NCBI RefSeq assembly: GCF_024298925.1
Contig: NZ_CP101283.1
Span: 434,001-498,000, forward strand
Length of the DNA stretch: 64,000 bases
Direction: 5' to 3'
Origin: Phenylobacterium sp. LH3H17
GTDB lineage: Bacteria > Pseudomonadota > Alphaproteobacteria > Caulobacterales > Caulobacteraceae
The notes under the pieces were generated by a model, which ran no database searches, had not been told where the DNA came from, and worked only from the letters and a program-made list of their open reading frames with translations. Below are positions 1 to 8,344 of the stretch, piece after piece; position 1 is the stretch's first letter, and each line of letters opens with the position of its first letter. A program made the translations under genes and the position numbers.

Positions 1-1
1 G

Positions 2-547
2 CTCGACCTCCTGGATGATCCCAGCGCCCAGGACATGAAGGAAGAGGCCATGGGCCTCATCCAGGGCTCGGCGCGCAAGCTCGCCGACCTGCTGTCCTTC
101 AGCCGCGTGGCCTTCGGCGCCTCGGCCTCGGCCGAGACCTTCGACGCCCGCGAACTGGCCAAGCTGGCGGGCGGGCTGTTCCATCACATGCGCGCCGAAC
201 TGGACTGGCAGGTGGAGCCGCCGGCGGTGAACAAGCCCGCCGCGCGCACGCTCCTGAACCTGGCCCAGATGGCCGGCGCGGCCCTGCCGACCGGCGGCGT
301 GGCCCGCATCCGTGCGGTGGCCGAGGCCGGCGGCGGCATGGCGATCGCCGTCGAGGCTGTCGGCCCCAAGGCGCGGCTGCGCCCCGAGGTCCTGCGCGGC
401 CTGCAGGGCGAGGGGCCGGGCGAAGGCCTGCACGGCCACTGGGTCCAGGCCTATTACACCCACCTGTTCGTCGGGGACGCCGGCGGGCGGATTTTCGCCG
501 ACGTGACCGAGGAGAAGGTCACCTTCGCCGCCACGATCCCGGGCTGA
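2..547 (+). CDS. chpT: Histidine phosphotransferase ChpT, C-terminal part (5' end outside window)
   Basis: The open frame enters from the left edge and ends at a TGA at 547, so only the last 181 residues are present. The visible part carries the dimerisation helices (DLLDDPSAQDMKEEA, then a run ending in FSRVAFGASASAE) and the degenerate Bergerat-like C-terminal domain ending in FAATIPG. In Caulobacter, ChpT relays phosphate from CckA to CtrA and CpdR in the cytoplasm. The phosphorylated histidine lies near the N terminus and is not in this window. The ATG at 35 is internal to the protein. Identification rests on family resemblance across the whole visible length; nothing looks broken. Confidence 0.88.
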   Translation, partial: LDLLDDPSAQDMKEEAMGLIQGSARKLADLLSFSRVAFGASASAETFDARELAKLAGGLFHHMRAELDWQVEPPAVNKPAARTLLNLAQMAGAALPTGGVARIRAVAEAGGGMAIAVEAVGPKARLRPEVLRGLQGEGPGEGLHGHWVQAYYTHLFVGDAGGRIFADVTEEKVTFAATIPG

Positions 548-611
548 CCTTGCGGCGTTGAGGCGTGGCTCCCAACTACAGCCCGGGCTTCACCGCAAAG
601 GGCGTCTCTCC

Positions 612-989
612 ATGTTCGATCACCTCTCCGTCGGCGTCAGAGACCTCGCCGCGGCGAAGACCTTTTACGACGCCTTCTTCGCCCCGCTGGGCTGCGCCAA
701 CGCCTGGGCCGCCGACAACGAGCTGGCCTATGGACCGGGCGGCGCGACCCGCGACTTCTGGCTCTATCCGGTCGAAGGCGATCGCGTGGCCGGCCTGGGG
801 ACCCACATCGCCTTCACCGCCGACTCGCGCCTTGCCGTGGACAAGGCCTATGCCGCCGCGCTGGCGTCGGGCGCCACCTCGGTCCGCGCCTCCGGCCCGC
901 ACCCGGACATCGGCCCCGACTATTACGGCTGTGTGCTCCTCGATCCCGACGGCAACAAGCTGGAGATCGTCGCGGGGACGATGCACTGA
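612..989 (+). CDS. VOC (glyoxalase/bleomycin-resistance fold) family protein
   Basis: This is a 125-residue single VOC module. It begins MFDHLSVGVRDLAAAKTFYD, the usual first beta-alpha unit, and ends DPDGNKLEIVAG, the usual last strand with a potential metal-ligand glutamate. I chose the ATG at 612 because the VOC fold starts there; an upstream in-frame ATG at 558 adds 18 residues unrelated to the family. The substrate is unknown. The family includes glyoxalases, extradiol dioxygenases and antibiotic-binding proteins, and the neighbours do not narrow it. Confidence 0.8.
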   Translation: MFDHLSVGVRDLAAAKTFYDAFFAPLGCANAWAADNELAYGPGGATRDFWLYPVEGDRVAGLGTHIAFTADSRLAVDKAYAAALASGATSVRASGPHPDIGPDYYGCVLLDPDGNKLEIVAGTMH

Positions 990-1126
990 GGCGGTCGGGA
1001 CCTGGACGTCCGCTTTCGACCGCAAGCGGACATCCGCCGCCATTAGGTTGCCTGCCCGTGCGACCCGTGTTGATGGGGAGCAGCTTCCCGTACTGGGCCA
1101 ATCCTTGAGCGCAGAGCGAGGACCCC

Positions 1127-1996
1127 TTGCAGGCCCCTGAACTTCAGCGTGCGGTGGCCGCGGCCATCTCGACCGCCAAGGGCCTTGGCCTCCACGTCGA
1201 CGACGCGGTCGTTCTTCACAACTCAAACAAGCTCGCCCTGTGCCTACAACCGTGTGACTCATTTGCCCGGGTCGCGCCCATGGCGGGACAAGTGGCGCAC
1301 TTCGAGGTCGAGCTTGCCGGGCGGCTTGCCGAGATCGAGAGTCCTGCAGCGGCTCTCGAACCTAGGGTTCCGCCGCGTGTCTACGAGCGCGCCGGCTTCG
1401 CGATTACGCTTTGGACCTACTACGCGCCCGTGACGCCGGGCGTCGCGCCGGCCGACTATGCAGATGCGCTTTGCCGTCTGCACGCCGGCATGCGGACGAT
1501 CGAGATCACGGCCCCACACTTCACCGACCGCGTCGCGGAAGCCCAGGAACTCGTGGCGGACCGGGGCCGAACACCGGACCTCGCCGAGGCAGACCGGCAA
1601 CTTCTCAGCGGCATGTTGAACAGCCTCAGGCGAACGATCGTCGATCGCGGCGCAGCGGAGCAGTTGCTTCACGGCGAACCGCACCCGGGGAACGTGCTGG
1701 GAACGAAGATCGGGCCGCTATTCATCGACCTTGAGACCTGTTGTTTCGGGCCGATAGAGTTCGACCTGGCTCACGTGCCTGAGGCGGTCATCGAGCACTA
1801 TCCGGATGTGGATCGGGCGTTGCTGAGCGAGTGCCGCGCCCTCGTACTCGCGATGGTCGCGGCGTGGCGTTGGGATGCCGACGACCAGTTCCCGAACGGC
1901 CGACAGTGGGCCGAACACTTCATCGACACCCTGCGCAAGGGCCCGCCATGGCCGTCGCTTGAAGCCATGGCTAGGCAACTTGAGGGGCATGGCTGA
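1127..1996 (+). CDS. Aminoglycoside phosphotransferase-like (APH/choline kinase fold) protein
   Basis: This 289-residue protein has a kinase C-lobe. Near residue 182 is HGEPHPGN, a variant of the APH catalytic loop HGDxHxxN in which the usual aspartate is glutamate. It is followed about 18 residues later by FIDLETCCFGP, equivalent to the metal-binding DxD/DFE segment. The N-lobe is short and diverged. The start is TTG at 1127, preceded by GCGAGGA. The substrate cannot be inferred; members act on small alcohols, sugars or antibiotics. Codon choice looks less strictly GC at third positions than in the neighbours, which may hint at acquisition. The Asp-to-Glu change makes catalytic activity uncertain. 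Confidence 0.7.
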   Translation: MQAPELQRAVAAAISTAKGLGLHVDDAVVLHNSNKLALCLQPCDSFARVAPMAGQVAHFEVELAGRLAEIESPAAALEPRVPPRVYERAGFAITLWTYYAPVTPGVAPADYADALCRLHAGMRTIEITAPHFTDRVAEAQELVADRGRTPDLAEADRQLLSGMLNSLRRTIVDRGAAEQLLHGEPHPGNVLGTKIGPLFIDLETCCFGPIEFDLAHVPEAVIEHYPDVDRALLSECRALVLAMVAAWRWDADDQFPNGRQWAEHFIDTLRKGPPWPSLEAMARQLEGHG

Positions 1997-2118
1997 CGGG
2001 CCTCCGGGACCCTCGACAAGATCAGCCGCAACCATCCCGGCTCCATGTCTGATAGCCACCCTTTGTGGACCTTGGGTGCGGCCCCCCTCCTGTCTCGCTG
2101 CGCGGCGGAGACGGGGGG

Positions 2119-2745
2119 TTAGGTGTTCACCCCTTCGTGCGAACGCTCCATGGCGCGCTTGTAGGCGTCGCGGCCCGTGGTGCGGGCGAGGTAGGCCCGT
2201 TCGGCGTCGCTCAGGGTGACGTCGCAGTGTCTCAGGCCCAGGTTCAGGGCGTAGGTCACCGAGATGTCGGCGGCGGTGAAGGTCTCGCCGGCGAGGTAGG
2301 GCGAGTGGGCAAGCCGTTGGCTGACCAGCTTCAGCCGCTTCTGAAATGACTTCAGACACCAGGTCGCGCCCCAGTTCTCACGCTCGGCCTCAGGAGCGAT
2401 AAAGCGGCTGACGACGACCGGCATCATCAGGGTCGCGAGTCCGGCCTCGCCCAGGTGCAGGAACTGTTGGTAGGCAGGGAAGGTCGGATCGCTGGGCGCC
2501 GGCGCCAGCGGCGTCGGTCCGTAGCGGCCCATCAGGTATTCCATGATGGCGATCGACTCGACCATGGCGACGTCGCCGTCCTGGATCGCCGGGATGTAAT
2601 CAGCGGGGTTGATCGCCAGGAACTCGGGGTCCTGCTCGGCGGCCAACATGTCCACCTGCCGCACCCGATAGGGAAGGCCCATCTCCTCCAGCACCCAGAC
2701 GACCCGGATCGATCGGGAAGTCTGTCCGCCCCACACGGTGATCAT
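2119..2745 (-). CDS. Glutathione S-transferase family protein
   Basis: This 208-residue protein has a thioredoxin-like N-terminal domain. It begins MITVWGGQTSRSIRVVWVLE, and the serine near residue 10-12 is the likely GSH-activating residue. A cis-proline equivalent lies in DYIPAIQDGD and the GSH-contacting pair is in MVESIAIMEYL. The all-helical C-terminal domain carries the N-capping motif AGETFTAADISVTYAL. Length is typical of cytosolic GSTs. It stands alone between convergent and divergent neighbours, so the substrate is unknown. A second GST of a different class lies at 7046-7771. Confidence 0.88.
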   Translation of the reverse strand: MITVWGGQTSRSIRVVWVLEEMGLPYRVRQVDMLAAEQDPEFLAINPADYIPAIQDGDVAMVESIAIMEYLMGRYGPTPLAPAPSDPTFPAYQQFLHLGEAGLATLMMPVVVSRFIAPEAERENWGATWCLKSFQKRLKLVSQRLAHSPYLAGETFTAADISVTYALNLGLRHCDVTLSDAERAYLARTTGRDAYKRAMERSHEGVNT

Positions 2746-2930
2746 GCGCCGGCCCTTTCCTGGTGTGACTGGGATCTACCCTTGGCTGACCTTGAGCGGC
2801 CCAGTAGGCAAATCTGCCGGATAGTCAGCGATAGCGCCGACTGTGGCGTTCGCTCTGCTTCGCGTTGTCTCGCTTGGCGTAAGTCCCATTCGGCTCATGA
2901 CGGACCATGCCATTCCGCCCCTCGGCGCGC

Positions 2931-4265
2931 CTAGTCCGCCGGAAACGCCTGGCGCTGGCCGGCCAGCTTGTGGACCACGCCGCGGCGCATGACGAAGGTC
3001 GGGCGTTCCAGCTCGGCGACGTCGGTGAGCGGGCTCTTGGCGACGGCGATGATGTCGGCGTCCTTGCCGGGCTCCAGGGTTCCCAGGGTGGTCGAACGGT
3101 CCAGTAGTTCGGCGGCGGTAACGGTGGCGGACTTGATCGCCTCGGCCGGGCTCATGCCCACGCTGACCATCAGGGCGAACTCCTTGCCGTTGTCGCCGTG
3201 CGAGGAGACGCCGGTATCGGTGCCGAAGGCGATCTTCACCCCGGACGCGATGGCGCGGCGGTGGTTGTCCATGGCGGCGCGCCCGGCGATCTCGGCCTTC
3301 TCCAGCGTGGCCTTCGAGCGCGAGCCCGCCCGGGCCTGCGAAAGCGCAGCCTGGGGCGCCAGCATGGTCGGGACGAAATAGGCCCCGGTCTTCTTGAACA
3401 GGGCGTCGGTCTCCTTGGTGCCGAAGGTGCCGTGCTCGATGGAGTCCACCCCGGCGTTGAGCGCCGCGATGATGCCGTCCGTGCCGTGGGCGTGGGCGGC
3501 GACCTTGCGGTTGAACATGTGGGCGGTGTCGACGATGGCCTTCATCTCGTCGTCGAACATCTGGCGGCCCAGGCCGCCGGCGATGTTGGAATTGACCCCG
3601 CCGGTGGCGGTGAACTTTATCACCTCGGCGCCCTGGCCGATCTGGGAGCGCACCGCGCGGCGGCAGTCCTCGGGGCCGTTGCAGACGTTGTCCGCCCGGG
3701 CGCGGGCGATCTCGGCCAGGTCGCGGTTGAGATTGTTGGAGCCGTCAGCATGGCCCGCGGTGATGGCGATCGCGCGCCCGGCCGGCACGATGGTGGGCCC
3801 CGCCAGCAGGCCGGAATTGATCCCGTCGCGCAGGGCCGTGACGCTGCGGATGTCGGAGCCCAGGTCGCGGATGGTGGTGAAGCCGGCCTCCAGGGTGCGC
3901 CGGGCGTTGTCGATCCCGATCACCATGTTGTCCTCGATGTCGCGGTTCGCCCCCTCGATCCGGGCGCGCAGCTTGTCGTCGTCGTTGAAGATGTGGACGT
4001 GCATGTCGATCAGGCCCGGCAGGACGAACTGGTCCTTCAGGTCGACCAGTTCCGCTCCGGTCTCCGGGGCGACGAATCCGTCGCGGACCGACTCCACCTT
4101 GCCGCCACGGATCACCAGGGTGGAGGCGCCGCGCGGCGCCTGGCCCGGGCGGTCCAGCAGGGCGCCGGCGTGGATCACCGTGACCTTGGCCGGCTGGGCG
4201 GCCGCGCCGCTCGCGGCGGCCAGGCCAAGGACGATCGCCGAGATACCGGCCATTAGACGATGCAT
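2931..4265 (-). CDS. Secreted metal-dependent amidohydrolase (imidazolonepropionase/prolidase-like)
   Basis: This 444-residue protein starts with a Sec signal peptide ending near ASGAAAQ. The mature part shows the amidohydrolase architecture: a small beta-sandwich, then LIDMHVHIFND with the metal-binding HxH, a probable metal-ligand lysine region in EVIKFTATGGV, a histidine in KVAAHAHGTDG, a second in SIEHGTF, and the catalytic aspartate in AFGTDTGVSSHG. It is therefore a periplasmic or secreted hydrolase of cyclic amides or Xaa-Pro-type peptides. I chose the ATG at 4265 because GGGGGAG sits just upstream and the signal peptide begins there; the frame extends nine residues further with no better start. 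Confidence 0.88.
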   Translation of the reverse strand: MHRLMAGISAIVLGLAAASGAAAQPAKVTVIHAGALLDRPGQAPRGASTLVIRGGKVESVRDGFVAPETGAELVDLKDQFVLPGLIDMHVHIFNDDDKLRARIEGANRDIEDNMVIGIDNARRTLEAGFTTIRDLGSDIRSVTALRDGINSGLLAGPTIVPAGRAIAITAGHADGSNNLNRDLAEIARARADNVCNGPEDCRRAVRSQIGQGAEVIKFTATGGVNSNIAGGLGRQMFDDEMKAIVDTAHMFNRKVAAHAHGTDGIIAALNAGVDSIEHGTFGTKETDALFKKTGAYFVPTMLAPQAALSQARAGSRSKATLEKAEIAGRAAMDNHRRAIASGVKIAFGTDTGVSSHGDNGKEFALMVSVGMSPAEAIKSATVTAAELLDRSTTLGTLEPGKDADIIAVAKSPLTDVAELERPTFVMRRGVVHKLAGQRQAFPAD

Positions 4266-4336
4266 GAGAACTCCCCCGAAACGCCGCGGCACTCTAGCCT
4301 GAGCCTCCCCGCCGTCCAGCCGCTCGAGTCGCCGCC

Positions 4337-4723
4337 ATGCCCCAGCAGATCAGCCTCATCGCCCTGGTGGTCGCCGACTATGACGAGGCCGTCGCCTTCT
4401 ATGTGGAGAAGCTGGGCTTCACGCTCACCTCCGACGTTCCCCAGGGCGACGGCAAGCGCTGGGTGGTGGTCACCCCGCCGGGCTCTGCCTGCGGCCTGCT
4501 GCTGGCCAAGGCGGTCAACGACGCCCAGGCCGCGCGGATCGGCGACCAGACGGGCGGCCGGGTGGGCCTGTTTCTCAGCACCGACGACTTCGCCCGCGAC
4601 CACGCCGCGATGAGCGCGGCCGGCGTGAGGTTCTTGGAGGCGCCACGCCACGAACCCTACGCCACCGTGGCGGTCTTCCAGGATCTCTACGGGAACCGAT
4701 GGGATTTACTGCAACCGGCCTGA
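4337..4723 (+). CDS. VOC family protein (glyoxalase-like)
   Basis: This 128-residue VOC protein begins MPQQISLIALVVADYDEAVAFY and has the second-module helix DDFARDHAAMSAAGVRFLE. It ends with DLYGNRWDLLQP, where family members usually carry the last metal-ligand glutamate; here the position is aspartate. It starts about 70 bp from the divergent amidohydrolase. Its 3' end is followed at 66 bp by a dioxygenase gene on the same strand, so the two may be co-transcribed. Substrate unknown. Confidence 0.82.
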   Translation: MPQQISLIALVVADYDEAVAFYVEKLGFTLTSDVPQGDGKRWVVVTPPGSACGLLLAKAVNDAQAARIGDQTGGRVGLFLSTDDFARDHAAMSAAGVRFLEAPRHEPYATVAVFQDLYGNRWDLLQPA

Positions 4724-4788
4724 GCGCTTCTCGCTGGCTTCCGGCGCCGTTGCGATGTTTCATTCGCCGGCATCACTCGGAGGTCCCC

Positions 4789-5670
4789 ATGGCCGGTCTC
4801 AAGATCCGTAAAATCGCCGGAGCGCTCGGCGCCGAGATCTCCGGGGTCGATCTCTCGCAGGACCTGTCGGACGCCACGATCGCCGAGATCCGCGCGGCCT
4901 TCGTCACCCACCAGGTGATCTTCTTCCGCGACCAGGCCCTGACGCCGGAGCGGCAACTGGCCTTTGGCCGCCGGTTCGGGCCGCTGAACATCCACCCCTA
5001 TGTGGCCGGCATGGACGCCCATCCGGAGGTGATGGAGATCGTCAAGGAGCCTGAGGACCGGGTCAATTTCGGCGGCGGCTGGCACTCCGACATGAGCTTC
5101 CTGGAGCATCCTTCCATCGGCTCGATCCTCTATGCGGTTGAGCTGCCCTCGTTCGGCGGCGACACCCTGTTCGCCAGCCAGGCGGCCGCCTACGACGCCC
5201 TGTCGCCGGGGCTGAAGAAGACCCTGGAGACCCTCAACGCCGTCCATTCGGCCGGCCGGGAATATTCCGCCCAGGGCCACTCGGCCCAGTCGCGCAAAAC
5301 CATGAAGGTCGTCGAGGCCGAGGGCGCGGTGGGCGAGTTCGTCCATCCGGTGGTCAAGGTCCACCCGGAAACCGGCCGCAAGGCGCTCTATGTCAATCCG
5401 GCCTTCACAATGCGAATCGAGGGCTGGAGCCGGCGGGAGAGCAAGGCCCTGCTGGACTTCCTGTTCGAGCATTCCCGCTACGAGGCCTTCACCTGCCGGT
5501 TCGCGTGGGCGCCGGGTTCGGTGGCCTTCTGGGACAACCGCTCGGTCTGGCATTTCGCGCTCAACGACTATCCCGGCGAGCGGCGGCACATGCGCCGGGT
5601 GACGGTCGACGCCTGGCCGTCGGAGGTGGCCAGAACCTCAGCCGCGCAAGTCTCAGAACCGGCCGAGTAG
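4789..5670 (+). CDS. TauD/TfdA family Fe(II)/2-oxoglutarate-dependent dioxygenase
   Basis: This 293-residue enzyme carries the full facial triad: GWHSDMSF near residue 98 supplies the His and Asp, and SVWHFALND near residue 254 supplies the distal His. The 2-oxoglutarate-binding arginine follows in RRHMRRVTV. Members hydroxylate taurine, alkylsulfonates, phenoxyacids or other small acids. The ATG at 4789 has CTCGGAGG just upstream, and the alternative start at 4699 would overlap the preceding VOC gene. There is no transporter nearby, so the substrate cannot be named. Confidence 0.88.
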   Translation: MAGLKIRKIAGALGAEISGVDLSQDLSDATIAEIRAAFVTHQVIFFRDQALTPERQLAFGRRFGPLNIHPYVAGMDAHPEVMEIVKEPEDRVNFGGGWHSDMSFLEHPSIGSILYAVELPSFGGDTLFASQAAAYDALSPGLKKTLETLNAVHSAGREYSAQGHSAQSRKTMKVVEAEGAVGEFVHPVVKVHPETGRKALYVNPAFTMRIEGWSRRESKALLDFLFEHSRYEAFTCRFAWAPGSVAFWDNRSVWHFALNDYPGERRHMRRVTVDAWPSEVARTSAAQVSEPAE

Positions 5671-5729
5671 GCCGCTTCGAGTTCGTTATCCAATTTAAAA
5701 ACAAAGACTTTCATCAGGGAGAATTTCAA

Positions 5730-6548
5730 ATGAGCGACGCCCGCATCAATCCGAACGGAAGCCTGAAGGGCAAGGTGGCCCTGGTCACCGGCGCCAGCCG
5801 CGGTATCGGCGAATCCATCGCCGCGCGCCTGGCCATGGAGGGCGCCAGCGTGGTGGTCTCGGCCCGCACCGCCTCGGACGGCGAGAGCCGCCTGCCCGGG
5901 ACCCTGGCCGACACGGTCGACCGCATCAACAAGGCCGGCGGCAAGGCCGCCTTCGTCAAGGCCGACCTGGCCCAGGCGATCGAACGGGAACGGCTGGTCG
6001 AGGAGGCGGAGGCCACCTTCGGGCCCATCGACATCCTCATCAACAACGCCGCCATCACCTATTTCATCCCCGTGGAGGAGTTCCCGGAGAAGCGCTTCAA
6101 GCTGATGATGGAGGTGCAGGTCTATGCGCCCTTCCACCTGGCCCAGCTCGTCCTGCCGGGCATGAAGGCCCGCAAGCAGGGCTGGATCGTCAACATCTCC
6201 TCGCCGGCGGGCATCCACCCGAAACAGCCCTATCGCGGCGGCCGCGGCGGCACGGTCTATGGCATGTGCAAGGCGGCGCTGGAGCGCTTCACGACCGGCC
6301 TGGCCTCGGAAGTCTACGACGACGGCATCGCGGTCAATGTGGTCTCGCCGGGCCTGGTCGACACCCCCGGCGTGGCGGTGCACGGCCTGATCAACGAGGC
6401 CACCAAGGACCGCGTCCAGCCCATCGAGTTCATCTCGGAGGCGGTCTATCGCCTGGCCTCCGGCGATCCCAAGACCATGACCGGCAGGGTCGAATATGCC
6501 GAGCCGTTCCTCAAGGAGCTGGGCGTCAAGCCGTCGGAACTGGTGTGA
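5730..6548 (+). CDS. SDR family NAD(P)-dependent oxidoreductase
   Basis: This 272-residue Rossmann-fold enzyme has TGASRGIGE (nucleotide binding) near residue 22, ILINNAA in the central strand, a catalytic serine in VNISSPAG and the YGMCK form of the YxxxK catalytic pair. The start at 5730 follows AGGGAGA; an upstream ATG at 5505 lies within the dioxygenase gene and is rejected. The 59-bp gap to the dioxygenase is unusually AT-rich for this window (around 5690-5715), so this gene may have its own promoter. Substrate unknown. Confidence 0.9.
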   Translation: MSDARINPNGSLKGKVALVTGASRGIGESIAARLAMEGASVVVSARTASDGESRLPGTLADTVDRINKAGGKAAFVKADLAQAIERERLVEEAEATFGPIDILINNAAITYFIPVEEFPEKRFKLMMEVQVYAPFHLAQLVLPGMKARKQGWIVNISSPAGIHPKQPYRGGRGGTVYGMCKAALERFTTGLASEVYDDGIAVNVVSPGLVDTPGVAVHGLINEATKDRVQPIEFISEAVYRLASGDPKTMTGRVEYAEPFLKELGVKPSELV

Positions 6549-6617
6549 ACCTAGAAACCTGACAGCGCGACGCGTGGGGGATCGCTAGGAAGGCGGTCGC
6601 TTTCCCGGAGGTCCTCC

Positions 6618-7049
6618 ATGCGCCGCCTGCTGACCGCCGGTCTCTTCGCGCCACTGCTGATCGCGGCCGCGCCCGCGCCCGACATGGACGTCAGGTCCGC
6701 CGCCAAGGCCTTCGATCAGGCCCAGCTCACCGGCGACAAGGCGGCGCTGGAACGGTTCCTGGCCCAGGACTTCGTCATCGTCCGGGGATCGGGCAAGCAT
6801 GCGGATCGCGCCGACTTCATCGCCGGCTGGCTGACGCCGGGCATGACCTTCGAACCCCTGACCATCCTCGACCCGGTCTTCGTGCCCCTGGGCCCGCAGG
6901 CCGCCATCGTCGGCGGCCGCGTGGAGCTGCGCGGGAGCGAGAACGGCAAGCCGTTCGTCGAGCGGTTCCACTATTCGGACGTGTTCGCCTGGCGCGACGG
7001 CCGCTGGCAGGTAGTCTTCGTCCAGGTGACCCCGACGCCGGCGCCCTAG
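6618..7049 (+). CDS. Secreted NTF2-like / DUF4440-type protein
   Basis: This 143-residue protein begins with a signal peptide (MRRLLTAGLFAPLLIAAAPA). The mature part has the NTF2-like cone-fold pattern: helix AKAFDQAQLTGDKAALERF, then FVIVRGSGKHADRADFI and a C-terminal strand HYSDVFAWRDGRWQVVFVQ. Such proteins often resemble SnoaL or ketosteroid-isomerase folds without clear catalytic residues. It overlaps the convergent GST by 4 bp. The function is unknown; periplasmic location is inferred from the signal peptide. Confidence 0.75.
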   Translation: MRRLLTAGLFAPLLIAAAPAPDMDVRSAAKAFDQAQLTGDKAALERFLAQDFVIVRGSGKHADRADFIAGWLTPGMTFEPLTILDPVFVPLGPQAAIVGGRVELRGSENGKPFVERFHYSDVFAWRDGRWQVVFVQVTPTPAP

Positions 7050-7771
7050 CCCACCGGGGCGGGCCGGGCGCGCTGGTTGTAGAGCATCTTGCGGATGGCC
7101 GCCTGCTCCTCGGGGGTCAGGGTCGCGGGATCGACCGAGGGGCCGGCGGTGACCGCCATGCCGCGCTGGACGGCGGGCCGCGCGGCCATCTCGTCGAACC
7201 AGCGCTTGAAGTACTTGAACTCGCCCATGTCGATGCCCTGCTGCTCCCAGCCGGCGGTCCACGGATAGCTGATCATGTCAGCGATCGAGTATTCGTCGCC
7301 CGCGATATAGGGCCGGTCGTAAAGGCGATTGTTCAGCACGCCGTAGAGGCGATGGGTCTCGTCGTTGAACCGGCGCTGGGCGTAGGACTGGTCGCCGGCG
7401 CTCTGCGGGACGCGGCTGAAATGTCCGCGCTCGCCGAACTTCGGGCCCTGGTTCGCCATCTGCCAGATCACCCACTGGGTGACCTCGTAGCGGCTTCGCA
7501 GGTCGTGCCCCAGGAACCGGCCGGCCTTCTCGGCCAGGTACAGCATGATCGCCCCGGACTCGAAGATGGCGATCGGCGGCCCGCCGTCGGCCGGCGCGCG
7601 GTCGACGATGGCCGGCATGCGGTTGTTGGGACTGATCTTGAGGAAATCGTCGGTGAACTGGTCGCCCTGGCCGATGCGGACGGGGACGATCTGGTAGGGA
7701 AGCGCCAGTTCCTCCAGCAGGATGGTGACCTTCTTGCCGTTGGGGGTCGGCCAGTAGTGGACGTCGATCAT
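7046..7771 (-). CDS. Glutathione S-transferase, nu-class (YfcG/YghU-like)
   Basis: This 241-residue protein begins MIDVHYWPTPNGKKVTILLEE. It matches the YfcG/YghU group, in which an Asn/Thr pair near the N terminus (TPNGKK) binds two glutathiones and supports disulfide-bond reductase activity. It has ISPNNRMPAIVD (cis-Pro), IFESGAIMLYLAEK, and the C-terminal cap AGDEYSIADMISYPW. The start is the ATG at 7771. The role is probably thiol redox repair; the exact substrate is unknown. Confidence 0.88.
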   Translation of the reverse strand: MIDVHYWPTPNGKKVTILLEELALPYQIVPVRIGQGDQFTDDFLKISPNNRMPAIVDRAPADGGPPIAIFESGAIMLYLAEKAGRFLGHDLRSRYEVTQWVIWQMANQGPKFGERGHFSRVPQSAGDQSYAQRRFNDETHRLYGVLNNRLYDRPYIAGDEYSIADMISYPWTAGWEQQGIDMGEFKYFKRWFDEMAARPAVQRGMAVTAGPSVDPATLTPEEQAAIRKMLYNQRARPAPVG

Positions 7772-7978
7772 CGCGGGCCTCTCGGGACTTTGGCGGGCAG
7801 GTTCGAGACCCTAGCGGCGGGCGGAGCGGCTTCAAGCCGACAAAAACTGATAGGCGGTCCGGGAAAGTCTTGGGCGGCCGAGACCCCGCGCGCCCATCGC
7901 AGTGCAAAAAAATCTCGCGGCCATACCCCTCCTTAACCACCAGCGGAGCACAAGAAACCCGGGGGAAGGAGCATCCCG

Positions 7979-8344
7979 TTGAAGACCTGCCTAGTCGTCG
8001 ACGACAGCCGGGTGATCCGCAAGGTCGCCCGCCGCATCCTGGAGGACATCGGCTTCGAGATCGCCGAGGCCGCCGACGGGATGGAGGCGCTCGCCTGGTG
8101 CCGGGCGGCGATGCCCGATGCTGTCCTGCTGGATTGGAACATGCCGCAGATGACCGGCATCGACTTCCTGCGCCACCTGCGGCTCGAGCCGGGCGGCAAG
8201 GCCCCGGTCGTGGTGTTCTGCACGGTCGAGAACGACCTGGCCCGGATCCGAGAGGCGCTCGATTGCGGCGCCGACGAGTACATCATGAAGCCCTTCGACG
8301 GCGACATCATCGCCGCCAAGTTCGCCGAGGTGGGTCTGGTATGA
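7979..8344 (+). CDS. CheY-like single-domain response regulator
   Basis: This is a 121-residue stand-alone receiver. The acidic pocket is VVDDS at the N terminus, the phospho-acceptor aspartate is in VLLDWNMPQMTG near residue 50, the Thr/Ser switch is in VFCTVEND and the conserved lysine is in IMKPFDG. It starts at TTG (7979) after GGGGGAAGGAGC. Its TGA overlaps the ATG of the CheR gene (ATGA), so the two are translationally coupled. The 207-bp region upstream (7772-7978) holds no gene and no EcfG motif that I can find. It may act in motility or biofilm control, but no chemoreceptor, CheA or CheB is near. Confidence 0.9.
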   Translation: MKTCLVVDDSRVIRKVARRILEDIGFEIAEAADGMEALAWCRAAMPDAVLLDWNMPQMTGIDFLRHLRLEPGGKAPVVVFCTVENDLARIREALDCGADEYIMKPFDGDIIAAKFAEVGLV

